Below are positions 1 to 5,355 of a stretch of DNA of 5,355 nt, piece after piece. The notes below the pieces were generated by a model that worked only from the letters and a program-made list of their open reading frames with translations, did not search any database and had not been told where the DNA came from. The DNA is from Pasteurellaceae bacterium (GTDB taxonomy: Bacteria > Pseudomonadota > Gammaproteobacteria > Enterobacterales > Pasteurellaceae), in contig CAAELW010000186.1 in assembly GCA_900756875.1 (NCBI GenBank), positions 1 through 5,355 of the forward strand, written 5' to 3'. The translations under genes were made by a program, and so were the position numbers. Within the stretch, counting starts at the first letter, position 1. Every line of letters starts with the position of its first letter.

Positions 1-1676
1 AATTCGGCTTCGGTTAATAAATCAGCCCCATCTTGTTGTAATGCTACAATCACGCTTTCAATCACACGATCAGCCTCAACACGTTGCTCGGCTAATTCAC
101 GTGCTTGCATATCATCTTGTGCATTATCAAAAGAAGCTTTAATCATTGCCGTTACTTCTTCATCTGTTAAACCATAAGAAGGCTTAATTTGAATCGATGC
201 TTGGACTTTTGTGGATTTTTCCATGGCGGTTACACTTAATAAGCCATCCGCATCCACTTGATAAGTCACACGAATATGTGCGGCACCCGCTACCATTGGT
301 GGAATACCCCGCAACGTAAAACGACCTAAAGAACGGCAATCATCCACTAACTCACGTTCACCTTGTACCACATGTACCGTCATCGCAGTTTGACCATCTT
401 TAAATGTAGTAAATTCTTGCGCGCGAGCCACTGGAATCGTGGTGTTACGTGGAATAATTTTCTCCACTAAACCACCCATGGTTTCAATACCTAAAGAAAG
501 CGGCACTACATCGAGTAACAACATATCGCTGTCATTTTTGTTGCCCACTAAAATATCCGCTTGAATTGCCGCACCTAAGGCCACTACTTTATCTGGGTCG
601 ATAGAGGTTAATGGTGTTTTACCGAAGAATTCGCCTACTTGCTCACGTACGTAAGGCACGCGAGTTGAGCCTCCAACCATGACGACTTCTTGCACATCTT
701 CAGCTTCAACATTCGCATCTTTCAATGCTCGACGACAGGTTAATAAAGAACGTTTTACCAATGAGTGAATTAATTCATTGAATTGCTCACGACTTAACTC
801 ACCTTCAAATCCGCGCCAAGAAATGACCGCACTTTGTGCACTTGTTAAGGCAATTTTAGTTTGTGTGGCTAAACTTAAAAGTTCACGTTGCTCATTCACA
901 TTTTGTGGTTGAATACCCGCTTGTTCAACAATCCAATCGGCAATTAAATGGTCAAAATCATCACCACCTAAAGCGGTATCCCCACCTGTTGCTAAGACTT
1001 CAAATACACCTTTAGATAAGCGTAAAATTGAGATATCAAAGGTACCACCACCTAAGTCATAAACAGCAATGACACCTTCTTTACCACTATCTAAGCCATA
1101 AGCTACCGCTGCTGCAGTAGGTTCATTTAATAAACGTAATACATTTAACCCTGCAAGACGTGCCGCATCTTTTGTACTTTGGCGTTGAGCATCATCAAAA
1201 TAGGCAGGTACGGTAATCACCACGCCAGAAAGCTCACCTGCAAGGCGTTGTTCTGCAATATGATTTAAACGAGATAAAATATCCGCAGAGACTTCAATTG
1301 GGCTTTTTTTACCTTGATGCGTCACCAATAATGGCAACCCATTTTCACTTGCCACAAACTCATAGGGCAAATTAGCATAACGAGCTTGCACATCACCAAG
1401 ACTACGTCCAATTAGACGTTTCACAGAAATAATCGTATTTTTAGGATCAATTGCAGCTTTTGCAAATGCTTCTGTACCAACAAGTTTTTCATTTGCACCA
1501 TAGTAAACGACTGAAGGCACAAGGCTTCTGTCTTGTTCATCATTCAAAATGGTGGCTTCACCGCTACGCACTGCGGCAACTAAAGAGTTTGTTGTACCTA
1601 AATCAATCCCTACCGCAAGACGATGTTGATGTGGTGCAGCCGTTTGTCCTGGCTCTGCAATTTGGAGTAATGCCAT
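1..1676 (-). CDS. hscA: HscA, Hsp70-type chaperone for Fe-S cluster transfer (3' end cut by window edge)
   Basis: HscA is a specialised cytosolic Hsp70 that binds the LPPVK motif of IscU and, with HscB, uses ATP to drive cluster release to acceptor proteins. I translated the whole visible frame and found 558 codons without a stop. The N-terminal ATPase domain shows DLGTTNS at residues 25-31, [10 protein letters not shown] at 156-165, NEPTAAA at 184-190, DLGGGTFD at 207-214 and VGGSTRVP at 334-341. The interdomain linker [11 protein letters not shown] follows at about 386-396, then the substrate-binding domain and the start of the helical lid. E. coli HscA has 616 residues, so about 60 lid residues lie beyond position 1. 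The start at 1676 gives [10 protein letters not shown], as expected for HscA; the ribosome site is weak (AGAG close to the ATG). The gene begins 40 bases after the DUF2625 gene, so it is probably cotranscribed with it. Confidence 0.97.
   Translation of the reverse strand, partial: MALLQIAEPGQTAAPHQHRLAVGIDLGTTNSLVAAVRSGEATILNDEQDRSLVPSVVYYGANEKLVGTEAFAKAAIDPKNTIISVKRLIGRSLGDVQARYANLPYEFVASENGLPLLVTHQGKKSPIEVSADILSRLNHIAEQRLAGELSGVVITVPAYFDDAQRQSTKDAARLAGLNVLRLLNEPTAAAVAYGLDSGKEGVIAVYDLGGGTFDISILRLSKGVFEVLATGGDTALGGDDFDHLIADWIVEQAGIQPQNVNEQRELLSLATQTKIALTSAQSAVISWRGFEGELSREQFNELIHSLVKRSLLTCRRALKDANVEAEDVQEVVMVGGSTRVPYVREQVGEFFGKTPLTSIDPDKVVALGAAIQADILVGNKNDSDMLLLDVVPLSLGIETMGGLVEKIIPRNTTIPVARAQEFTTFKDGQTAMTVHVVQGERELVDDCRSLGRFTLRGIPPMVAGAAHIRVTYQVDADGLLSVTAMEKSTKVQASIQIKPSYGLTDEEVTAMIKASFDNAQDDMQARELAEQRVEADRVIESVIVALQQDGADLLTEAE
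826..835 (-). repeat. DNA uptake signal sequence (USS) inside hscA
   Basis: The minus strand reads AAAGTGCGGTCATTTCTT, a perfect match to the Haemophilus uptake core AAGTGCGGT with the usual AT-rich tail. It is read through as codons for Ser-Ala-Val-Ile-Ser in hscA, around residues 281-286. Such sites are recognised during natural transformation in Pasteurellaceae. This is known from the motif; uptake is not shown here. Confidence 0.85.
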
Positions 1677-1716
1677 ATCTCTTTTTATCTCTAATAATTA
1701 ATTCGTTAAGGGCTCG

Positions 1717-2403
1717 TTATGCCACTGAATAAGCTTGTGCAAATTTATCTTGTTCGGTGAAACTTGCGTTGTAATGGGTTTCAATGTTGACTTCGCGTCG
1801 TTCACGCTGATTAATATCAGTTGTCTTATCTTCTGAAAGCTCTGGTGTAAAAACAATCATGTGGTTACCATCGAGTTGTTTTACATCTTCTTGCCAATTT
1901 TGCCAAAATAGATTTTGGTAAAATGCTTCAATGTCACCATTTAATGCCCAAGCTAAGAAATCCGTATAGGTAAAATTTAAATCATGCCAAGTTAAGTCTT
2001 TTGGTGAAAAATAATAAATCTTGCCAAGATTAGAACCTAAAGAGCCACCATTTAAAGCAAAATAACCACCAATGACATCGTCTGCAACAAGCAAATATTT
2101 GGGTTTATCACCTGATTGATTAAAGGATTTGCTGAAATTCCAGTCCATTAATCCACGTGGTAATTTAAAACTACCTGACCCCAATATACGTAACCAACCA
2201 TGATGGATTAAAATGCCACCAGTTTCATAAATAACTGCGCCCATTGGAGAAGACGTTGGCATTTGCATGGTGAAAAGTTCACGTTCTGCACTGGATTGAT
2301 CTTTTTTAATCACTTCACAATGATTACGAGCACGCTCAATCCATTGGGAAATGGTTCCCCAAGCAGATTTTGAGGCATCAGTCAGTTGTTCTAAAGTTTG
2401 CAT
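1717..2403 (-). CDS. DUF2625-type protein of unknown function inside the isc operon
   Basis: This 228-residue protein resembles the DUF2625 family (my recognition from sequence pattern, not a search). The family-like blocks are an N-terminal MQTLEQL, SPMGAVIYETGGILIHHGWLRILGSG at about 52-77, LLVADDVIGGYFALNGG at 104-120, KIYYFSPKDLTWHDLNFTYTDFLAWALNGD at about 128-157 and the C-terminal REVNIETH segment. The spacing of the GGYFALNGG, YYFSP and DFLAWAL blocks recalls SUKH/SMI1-KNR4-type folds, which is only a suggestion. No signal peptide or membrane segment is visible, so it is probably cytosolic. It contains a single cysteine (Cys29), so it is unlikely to hold an Fe-S cluster alone. No function can be given. 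It lies between hscB and hscA on the same strand. The ATG is chosen because MQTL is the normal family start, but no good ribosome site precedes it. Confidence 0.88.
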   Translation of the reverse strand: MQTLEQLTDASKSAWGTISQWIERARNHCEVIKKDQSSAERELFTMQMPTSSPMGAVIYETGGILIHHGWLRILGSGSFKLPRGLMDWNFSKSFNQSGDKPKYLLVADDVIGGYFALNGGSLGSNLGKIYYFSPKDLTWHDLNFTYTDFLAWALNGDIEAFYQNLFWQNWQEDVKQLDGNHMIVFTPELSEDKTTDINQRERREVNIETHYNASFTEQDKFAQAYSVA

Positions 2404-2421
2404 AATCGGATTTCATTAGTA

Positions 2422-2474
2422 TGAGGGCGGTTGCCCATTTATCAATAGCGAAAAGGGCGTATTAAACGCCCTCA
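2422..2474 (-). promoter_or_regulatory. Competing inverted repeats between hscB and the DUF2625 gene (attenuator-like)
   Basis: Arms at 2467-2474 (cgccctca) and 2422-2429 (tgagggcg) are perfect 8-base complements. The first arm also overlaps the arm of the shorter hairpin at 2454-2472, so the two pairings cannot form together. In the second state the ACGCCCT arm (2454-2460) is free to pair with GGGC at 2433-2436, while in the first state that GGGC can pair with the GCCC of the far arm. This four-element arrangement resembles an attenuator or a translation switch for the next gene. No leader peptide or ligand-binding domain is visible. The pairings are seen directly; the regulatory role is inference. 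Confidence 0.35.
2450..2472 (-). terminator. Weak terminator-like hairpin just after hscB
   Basis: In the transcript AGGGCGT, a TTAAT loop and ACGCCCT form a perfect 7-bp stem, with a G-U pair possible at the base. The stem is followed by TTT then C, giving a run of only four U counting the last stem base. That is short for an efficient intrinsic terminator, so partial termination or mRNA 3'-end protection is more likely. It starts 6 bases after the hscB stop codon. Downstream hscA is required for Isc function, so full termination would need another promoter. Confidence 0.45.
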
Positions 2475-2476
2475 AG

Positions 2477-2482
2477 ATTATA
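2477..2482 (-). promoter_or_regulatory. Possible -10 box (TATAAT) overlapping the hscB stop codon
   Basis: The minus strand carries a perfect TATAAT across the last codon and stop of hscB. The hexamers 16-18 bases upstream match the -35 consensus poorly (at most 2 of 6), so this may be chance in AT-rich DNA. A start about 7 bases downstream would fall within the first hairpin arm and could yield a transcript for the DUF2625 gene and hscA. Confidence 0.18.
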
Positions 2483-2999
2483 ATTCAAATAGACGTTCTT
2501 CTACTTGGCTAATTTCATCCGCCAATTTTTTTAGAAAACGTAATTTATCGCAGAATTGTGCAGCAGTTGACCATTGTTGCTCATTAAGCTGTGCTTCAAG
2601 TGCGGTCAACATTTCTTTTGTTTCTTTTTTAACGCGTTTTGCAAAGGATTCTAATGCATTTTCATCCTGGCTTTGCTCAATGTTTTCGAGCTCCTCTCGC
2701 CATTCTAATTGCTGCATCAAAAATGTAACATCTTGCGTGCTCTTTTGCTCTAAATCCTGTGCTTCTCCCGTATTTAATGCAATAATTGCTTCCGAACGTA
2801 GAATTGGGTCTTTCAAGGTTTTTAATGCATCATTAACTTCTGTTGATTTTTGCATTGCAATGCGTTGTTCTTGTGCATCTGCCGTAACAAAATTATCTGG
2901 ATGCAAACTCTTTTGAAGTACTAAATAGCGTTCAGACAAAAGCGATTGATCAACATTGAAAGCAACGGGCAAATCAAAAATAGCAAAAGGATTTGTCAT
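2478..2999 (-). CDS. hscB: HscB, J-domain co-chaperone for Fe-S cluster transfer
   Basis: HscB (Hsc20) is the J-protein that binds IscU, delivers it to HscA and stimulates HscA ATP hydrolysis. The 173 residues match the usual length (E. coli has 171). The N-terminal J domain begins NPFAIFDLP, and the diagnostic HPD sits at residues 33-35 within KSLHPDNF, after the helix ending in YLVLQKS. DALKTLKDPILRSEAI (about 57-72) is the end of the J domain. The C-terminal half (about 85-173) is the charged three-helix IscU-binding domain, with LMQQLEWREELE and a final LRFLKKLADEISQVEERLFEL-like helix. The bacterial form lacks the N-terminal zinc finger found in some eukaryotic homologues. The ribosome site AAGGA (3006-3010) overlaps the iscA stop codon and lies 6 bases before the ATG, so the two genes are probably translationally coupled. 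Confidence 0.97.
   Translation of the reverse strand: MTNPFAIFDLPVAFNVDQSLLSERYLVLQKSLHPDNFVTADAQEQRIAMQKSTEVNDALKTLKDPILRSEAIIALNTGEAQDLEQKSTQDVTFLMQQLEWREELENIEQSQDENALESFAKRVKKETKEMLTALEAQLNEQQWSTAAQFCDKLRFLKKLADEISQVEERLFEL
2598..2606 (+). repeat. DNA uptake signal sequence (USS) inside hscB
   Basis: The plus strand reads AAGTGCGGTCAACATTTC followed by T-rich DNA, a perfect 9-base Haemophilus uptake core plus its AT-rich extension. It lies antisense to hscB, in the stretch that encodes LTALEAQL near residue 133. It is opposite in orientation to the copy in hscA. Confidence 0.85.
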
Positions 3000-3008
3000 C
3001 TTTATTCC

Positions 3009-3332
3009 TTAAACATGGAAACTTTCACCACATCCACATGATTCTTTCACATTTGGATTGTTATATTTAAAGCCTTCGTTCAAGCCTTCTTTGACATAAT
3101 CTAGCTCAATGCCATCTAAATAAACCAAGCTTTTTGGATCGACTACCACTTTCACGCCATGCTGCTCAAAAACAAGATCGTCATCATTGAGCACATCAAC
3201 GAATTCAAGCACATAGCCTAAACCCGAACAACCTGATGTTTTCACACCTAAGCGTAAACCGATGCCTTTTCCACGATTTTCAAGAAAAGTACGAACTCGT
3301 TGTGCCGCTTTTTCAGTGAGTGTTATAGACAT
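3009..3332 (-). CDS. iscA: IscA, A-type Fe-S cluster carrier
   Basis: IscA binds iron or Fe-S clusters and passes clusters to apo-proteins; it is cytosolic and cooperates with IscU. The product is 107 residues, the same as E. coli IscA. The three metal-binding cysteines are at Cys35 (TSGCSGLGY), Cys99 and Cys101 ([11 protein letters not shown]). The start [10 protein letters not shown] at 3332 is chosen over an in-frame ATG at 3377: the ribosome site AAGGA (3340-3344) lies 7 bases before it, the length matches the family, and the extra 15 residues would be encoded by the uptake-sequence hairpin upstream. The stop overlaps the hscB ribosome site. It follows iscU by 50 bases. Confidence 0.97.
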   Translation of the reverse strand: MSITLTEKAAQRVRTFLENRGKGIGLRLGVKTSGCSGLGYVLEFVDVLNDDDLVFEQHGVKVVVDPKSLVYLDGIELDYVKEGLNEGFKYNNPNVKESCGCGESFHV

Positions 3333-3339
3333 ATTCTGA

Positions 3340-3344
3340 TCCTT
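3340..3344 (-). promoter_or_regulatory. Ribosome binding site fixing the iscA start
   Basis: The minus strand reads AAGGATCAGAATATG. AAGGA stands 7 bases before the ATG at 3332, supporting this start rather than the in-frame ATG at 3377. Confidence 0.85.
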
Positions 3345-3352
3345 AAATTGAT

Positions 3353-3380
3353 AAAGTGCGGTCATTTTCAACCGCACTTT
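3353..3380 (-). terminator. Head-to-head uptake sequence pair forming a hairpin between iscU and iscA
   Basis: AAAGTGCGGT at 3353-3362 and its complement ACCGCACTTT at 3371-3380 are two perfect USS cores in opposite orientation. They form a perfect 10-bp stem with an 8-base loop. On the minus strand the stem ends in TTT then A, so the U-run is short. Paired USSs serve as intrinsic terminators in Haemophilus. Here the pair starts 2 bases after the iscU stop and lies inside the operon, so it is more likely a partial terminator or an RNA-stability or processing element that raises iscSU output relative to iscA-hscBA. The pairing is seen; the effect is inferred. Confidence 0.7.
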
Positions 3381-3382
3381 GA

Positions 3383-3766
3383 TTACTTACCTTGTTTATT
3401 TTTATAGTCAGCAATGGCGGCTTTAATTGCATCTTCTGCTAAAATTGAGCAGTGAACTTTTACCGGTGGTAATTCAAGTTCTTCCGCAATTTGACTGTTT
3501 TTGATTGCACCTGCTTCATCTAAAGATTTACCTTTCACCCATTCGGTAATTAAAGAACTTGATGCAATCGCAGAGCCACAACCATAAGTTTTAAATTTCG
3601 CATCTTCAATAATGCCGCTGTCATTTACTTTGATTTGTAACTGCATAACGTCACCACAAGCCGGTGCGCCAACCATACCCGTTCCTACTGAATTATCTTT
3701 TTTATCCATCGAACCTACGTTGCGTGGGTTTTCATAATGATCGATAACTTTTTCGCTGTACGCCAT
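3383..3766 (-). CDS. iscU: IscU, Fe-S cluster assembly scaffold
   Basis: IscU is the scaffold on which 2Fe-2S clusters are built from iron and the sulfur supplied by IscS; HscB and HscA then release the cluster. The 127 residues fit the family (E. coli has 128). Ligand residues are Cys37 and Asp39 (GAPACGDV), Cys63 ([11 protein letters not shown]) and His105-Cys106 ([12 protein letters not shown]). The HscA recognition motif LPPVK is complete at residues 99-103. The start [18 protein letters not shown] is canonical, with AAGGA (3774-3778) 7 bases before it. The gene lies 54 bases after iscS, and an uptake-sequence hairpin follows its stop directly. Confidence 0.98.
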   Translation of the reverse strand: MAYSEKVIDHYENPRNVGSMDKKDNSVGTGMVGAPACGDVMQLQIKVNDSGIIEDAKFKTYGCGSAIASSSLITEWVKGKSLDEAGAIKNSQIAEELELPPVKVHCSILAEDAIKAAIADYKNKQGK

Positions 3767-3797
3767 ATTATGTTCCTTTCCTAAATAAGTTGCTATC

Positions 3798-3814
3798 AGG
3801 CGGTCTAGCCGCCT
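3798..3814 (-). other. GC-rich intercistronic hairpin between iscS and iscU
   Basis: AGGCGG (3798-3803) and CCGCCT (3809-3814) form a 6-bp stem with a 5-base TCTAG loop, 6 bases after the iscS stop. On the transcribed strand it is followed by GATAGC, not a U-run, so it is not an intrinsic terminator in the operon direction. It may protect the 3' end of iscS mRNA or mark a processing site. The role is inferred. Confidence 0.5.
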
Positions 3815-3820
3815 TTAAAA

Positions 3821-5035
3821 TTAGTGGGCTGACCACTCAATAGTATTTAAATCAATGCCTTCTTTGAACATATCCCAAAGTGGCGATAATTCACGAAGTT
3901 TTGCTACTGCATTACGTGTTAAATTAATGGTGTAATCAATTTCTTCTTCCGTTGTCCAACGACCAAGTGTGAAACGAATTGAGCTATGTGCTAATTCATC
4001 ATTACGACCTAATGCACGTAATACATAAGATGGTTCTAAACTCGCTGAAGTACAAGCCGAACCAGAAGAAACTGCAATATCACGCAATGCCATCATCAAT
4101 GATTCACCTTCAACATAGTTAAAGCTGATGTTCAAGTTATTTGCTACACGGTGCTCCATTGAACCATTTACATAGGTTTCTTCAATTTCTTTCAAGCCAT
4201 TATATAAACGATCGCGTAAAGCTCTGATACGAGGAATCTCTGTCGCCATTTCTTCTTTTGCAATACGATAAGCTTCACCCATACCAACAATTTGGTGTAC
4301 AGGTAATGTACCAGAACGCATACCACGCTCGTGACCACCACCATGGATAATTGCTTCTAAACGAACGCGAGGTTTACGACAAACATATAATGCCCCGATA
4401 CCTTTTGGTCCGTACAATTTGTGACTAGACATTGACATCAAATCAACTGGTAATTCAGCAAGATTAATTTCTACTTTACCGACACTTTGGGTCGCATCTA
4501 CATGGAAAATCGTTTTATTTGCACGGCAAAGCTCACCAATTGCTTTAATATCCTGAATCACGCCAATCTCATTATTCACGTGCATAATTGACACAAGAAT
4601 CGTATCTGAACGCAATGCAGCTTTGAATTTCTCAAGATCAATTAAACCATCCTCTTCTGGATCTAAATAAGTGACTTCAAAGCCTTCACGCTCTAACTGA
4701 CGACAAGTATCCAATACGGCTTTGTGCTCAGTTTTACAAGTAATAATGTGTTTACCTTTTGTTTGATAAAAGTGTGCCGCACCTTTAATTGCAAGGTTAT
4801 CTGCTTCCGTTGCGCCTGAAGTAAACACAATTTCACGTGAATCTGCACCAATCAAATCCGCAATTTGATTACGTGCAATATCAACCGCTTCTTCAGCTTG
4901 CCAGCCAAATTTATGTGAACGAGATGCTGGATTACCGAATACACCATCAATAGTTAAATATTCCATCATTTTTTTAGCTACACGTTCATCCACTGGACAT
5001 GTTGCTGCATAATCTAAATAAATTGGTAATTTCAT
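3821..5035 (-). CDS. iscS: IscS, PLP-dependent cysteine desulfurase
   Basis: IscS converts L-cysteine to alanine and holds the sulfur as a persulfide, which it passes to IscU and to tRNA thiolation and cofactor pathways. The product is 404 residues, identical in length to E. coli IscS. Visible functional residues are the PLP Schiff-base Lys206 ([10 protein letters not shown]), His104 ([12 protein letters not shown]), Asp180 and Gln183 ([10 protein letters not shown]), and the persulfide Cys328 in [21 protein letters not shown], followed by the IscU-facing C-terminus ending WSAH. Gly204 of E. coli is Ser here. The ATG at 5035 is chosen over an in-frame GTG at 5041 because the ribosome site AGGAG (5041-5045) lies 5 bases before the ATG and overlaps that GTG. 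It follows iscR by 63 bases. Confidence 0.98.
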   Translation of the reverse strand: MKLPIYLDYAATCPVDERVAKKMMEYLTIDGVFGNPASRSHKFGWQAEEAVDIARNQIADLIGADSREIVFTSGATEADNLAIKGAAHFYQTKGKHIITCKTEHKAVLDTCRQLEREGFEVTYLDPEEDGLIDLEKFKAALRSDTILVSIMHVNNEIGVIQDIKAIGELCRANKTIFHVDATQSVGKVEINLAELPVDLMSMSSHKLYGPKGIGALYVCRKPRVRLEAIIHGGGHERGMRSGTLPVHQIVGMGEAYRIAKEEMATEIPRIRALRDRLYNGLKEIEETYVNGSMEHRVANNLNISFNYVEGESLMMALRDIAVSSGSACTSASLEPSYVLRALGRNDELAHSSIRFTLGRWTTEEEIDYTINLTRNAVAKLRELSPLWDMFKEGIDLNTIEWSAH

Positions 5036-5040
5036 TTTCA

Positions 5041-5045
5041 CTCCT
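5041..5045 (-). promoter_or_regulatory. Strong ribosome binding site fixing the iscS start
   Basis: The minus strand reads AGGAGTGAAAATG. AGGAG sits 5 bases before the ATG and overlaps an upstream in-frame GTG, ruling that codon out as the start. In E. coli the small RNA RyhB represses iscS near this position; no such pairing can be tested here. Confidence 0.85.
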
Positions 5046-5074
5046 AAATAACTACTAAAAATGCTATCAATTTG

Positions 5075-5084
5075 ACTGCACTTT
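5075..5084 (-). repeat. Degenerate uptake sequence in the iscR-iscS gap
   Basis: The minus strand reads AAAGTGCAGTCAAATT, differing from the uptake core AAAGTGCGGT by one base (G to A), and is followed by the AT-rich flank typical of true sites. It occupies the 63-base gap between iscR and iscS. It is probably a decayed or incipient USS and would be expected to be taken up less well. No clear promoter was found in this gap. Confidence 0.5.
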
Positions 5085-5098
5085 AATCTACTTTCCCA

Positions 5099-5355
5099 TT
5101 ATTGGTTGACTACAATTAAGTCATCAAAATCTTTGTGAGCTTTATGCTTCCCTGCTTTTTTCTCTACAAGCTCAGCTAATGTAATCTCATCTAAAAAATC
5201 AGAAATACGATCACTTAAATCTTGCCATAAAGTATGAGTTAAACACTCTACTCCACCTTTGCAATTTCCTTTCCCAAGGCATCTTGTGACATTAATATTC
5301 TCATTGACGGCTGAAATCACCATGCCGATAGAAATTTGATTAGTTGGTAACGCTA
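5099..5355 (-). CDS. iscR: IscR, Fe-S-sensing Rrf2-family regulator (5' part missing)
   Basis: IscR carries a 2Fe-2S cluster and in its holo form represses the isc operon; the apo form controls other promoters. Only about 85 C-terminal residues are visible; the frame is open to the right edge, so the methionine at 5323 is internal. The visible part begins [16 protein letters not shown], which aligns with the segment after the winged-helix DNA-binding domain of E. coli IscR (162 residues). The cluster ligands are intact in [17 protein letters not shown], with Cys, Cys, Cys and His at about 5281, 5263, 5245 and 5236, spaced as Cys92, Cys98, Cys104 and His107 of E. coli. [22 protein letters not shown] follows. 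The C-terminal tail is shorter than in E. coli and lysine-rich ([12 protein letters not shown]). The promoter and IscR operators lie outside the window. Confidence 0.96.
   Translation of the reverse strand, partial: ALPTNQISIGMVISAVNENINVTRCLGKGNCKGGVECLTHTLWQDLSDRISDFLDEITLAELVEKKAGKHKAHKDFDDLIVVNQ

Noticed and set aside
1451..1732. Plus-strand open frame of 93 codons
   Set aside because: It lies antisense to the hscA 5' end, which is firmly identified. The translation is low-complexity, rich in Leu, His and Gln, with no recognisable domain.
2378..2416. 12-codon frame starting at an ATG 13 bases before the DUF2625 start, overlapping it
   Set aside because: It has no ribosome site, is very short and not recognisable. 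It could act as a leader frame, but nothing in the sequence supports this beyond the ATG.
2680..2916. Plus-strand open frame of 78 codons
   Set aside because: It is antisense to hscB, with a Cys/Ser-rich composition typical of a reverse-frame shadow and no family resemblance.
3333..3377. N-terminal extension of IscA from the in-frame ATG at 3377
   Set aside because: It would translate the USS hairpin, lacks a ribosome site, and exceeds the 107-residue family length. The ATG at 3332 has AAGGA at the right spacing.
4776..4785. USS-like string (AAGGTGCGGC on the minus strand) in iscS
   Set aside because: Two mismatches in the core, within a conserved coding stretch; a chance match is more likely.
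5036..5041. GTG start for IscS at 5041, adding two residues
   Set aside because: The GTG overlaps the AGGAG ribosome site, so it cannot be served by it. The ATG at 5035 gives the standard MKLPIYLDY start and 404 residues.
5036..5098. Separate promoter for iscS in the gap after iscR
   Set aside because: The gap is AT-rich, but I found no pair of -35 and -10 boxes with good spacing and consensus. Read-through from iscR is the simpler reading.
1..5355. CRISPR array, tRNA/rRNA, insertion sequence, phage or plasmid genes
   Set aside because: No spaced direct repeats, cloverleaf signatures, transposase or integrase motifs, or terminal inverted repeats of insertion-sequence type were seen. The genes form one continuous conserved operon.

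Overview
The window carries most of an isc (iron-sulfur cluster assembly) operon of a Pasteurellaceae bacterium. All genes lie on the minus strand. Transcription order, from high to low coordinates, is iscR (3' part only), iscS, iscU, iscA, hscB, a DUF2625-type gene of unknown function, and hscA (5' part, cut by the left edge). Four perfect copies of the Haemophilus-type DNA uptake core AAGTGCGGT, AT-rich composition, and protein sequences very close to the gamma-proteobacterial Isc set all point to Haemophilus or a close relative such as Aggregatibacter. The species cannot be fixed by eye.

Layout by coordinates: hscA 1-1676 (558 N-terminal residues); DUF2625 gene 1717-2403; a 74-base gap holding a small terminator-like hairpin and a competing inverted repeat; hscB 2478-2999; iscA 3009-3332; a 50-base gap filled by two head-to-head uptake sequences forming a 10-bp stem; iscU 3383-3766; a 54-base gap with a GC-rich 6-bp hairpin; iscS 3821-5035; a 63-base gap with a one-mismatch uptake sequence; iscR 5099-5355 (at least 84 C-terminal residues). 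No stretch over 300 bases lacks a gene.

How the genes work together, from established knowledge of the families: IscS takes sulfur from cysteine and passes it to the scaffold IscU, where a cluster forms. IscA is an A-type carrier. HscB (J-protein) brings loaded IscU to HscA (Hsp70 type), which uses ATP to release the cluster. IscR senses cluster status through its own 2Fe-2S cluster and normally represses the operon. The usual downstream members fdx and iscX would be expected past position 1 but are not visible. All key residues that can be checked are present: IscS Lys206 and Cys328, IscU Cys37/Asp39/Cys63/Cys106, IscA Cys35/Cys99/Cys101, the HscB HPD motif, the HscA nucleotide-binding motifs, and the IscR Cys3His ligands.

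The window is largely a conserved housekeeping locus. The points that deserve a second look are the DUF2625 gene placed between the two co-chaperone genes, the hairpins in three of the operon's intergenic gaps (one built from uptake sequences, one with mutually exclusive pairings), and the uptake-sequence variant upstream of iscS. I see no previously undescribed multi-gene system.
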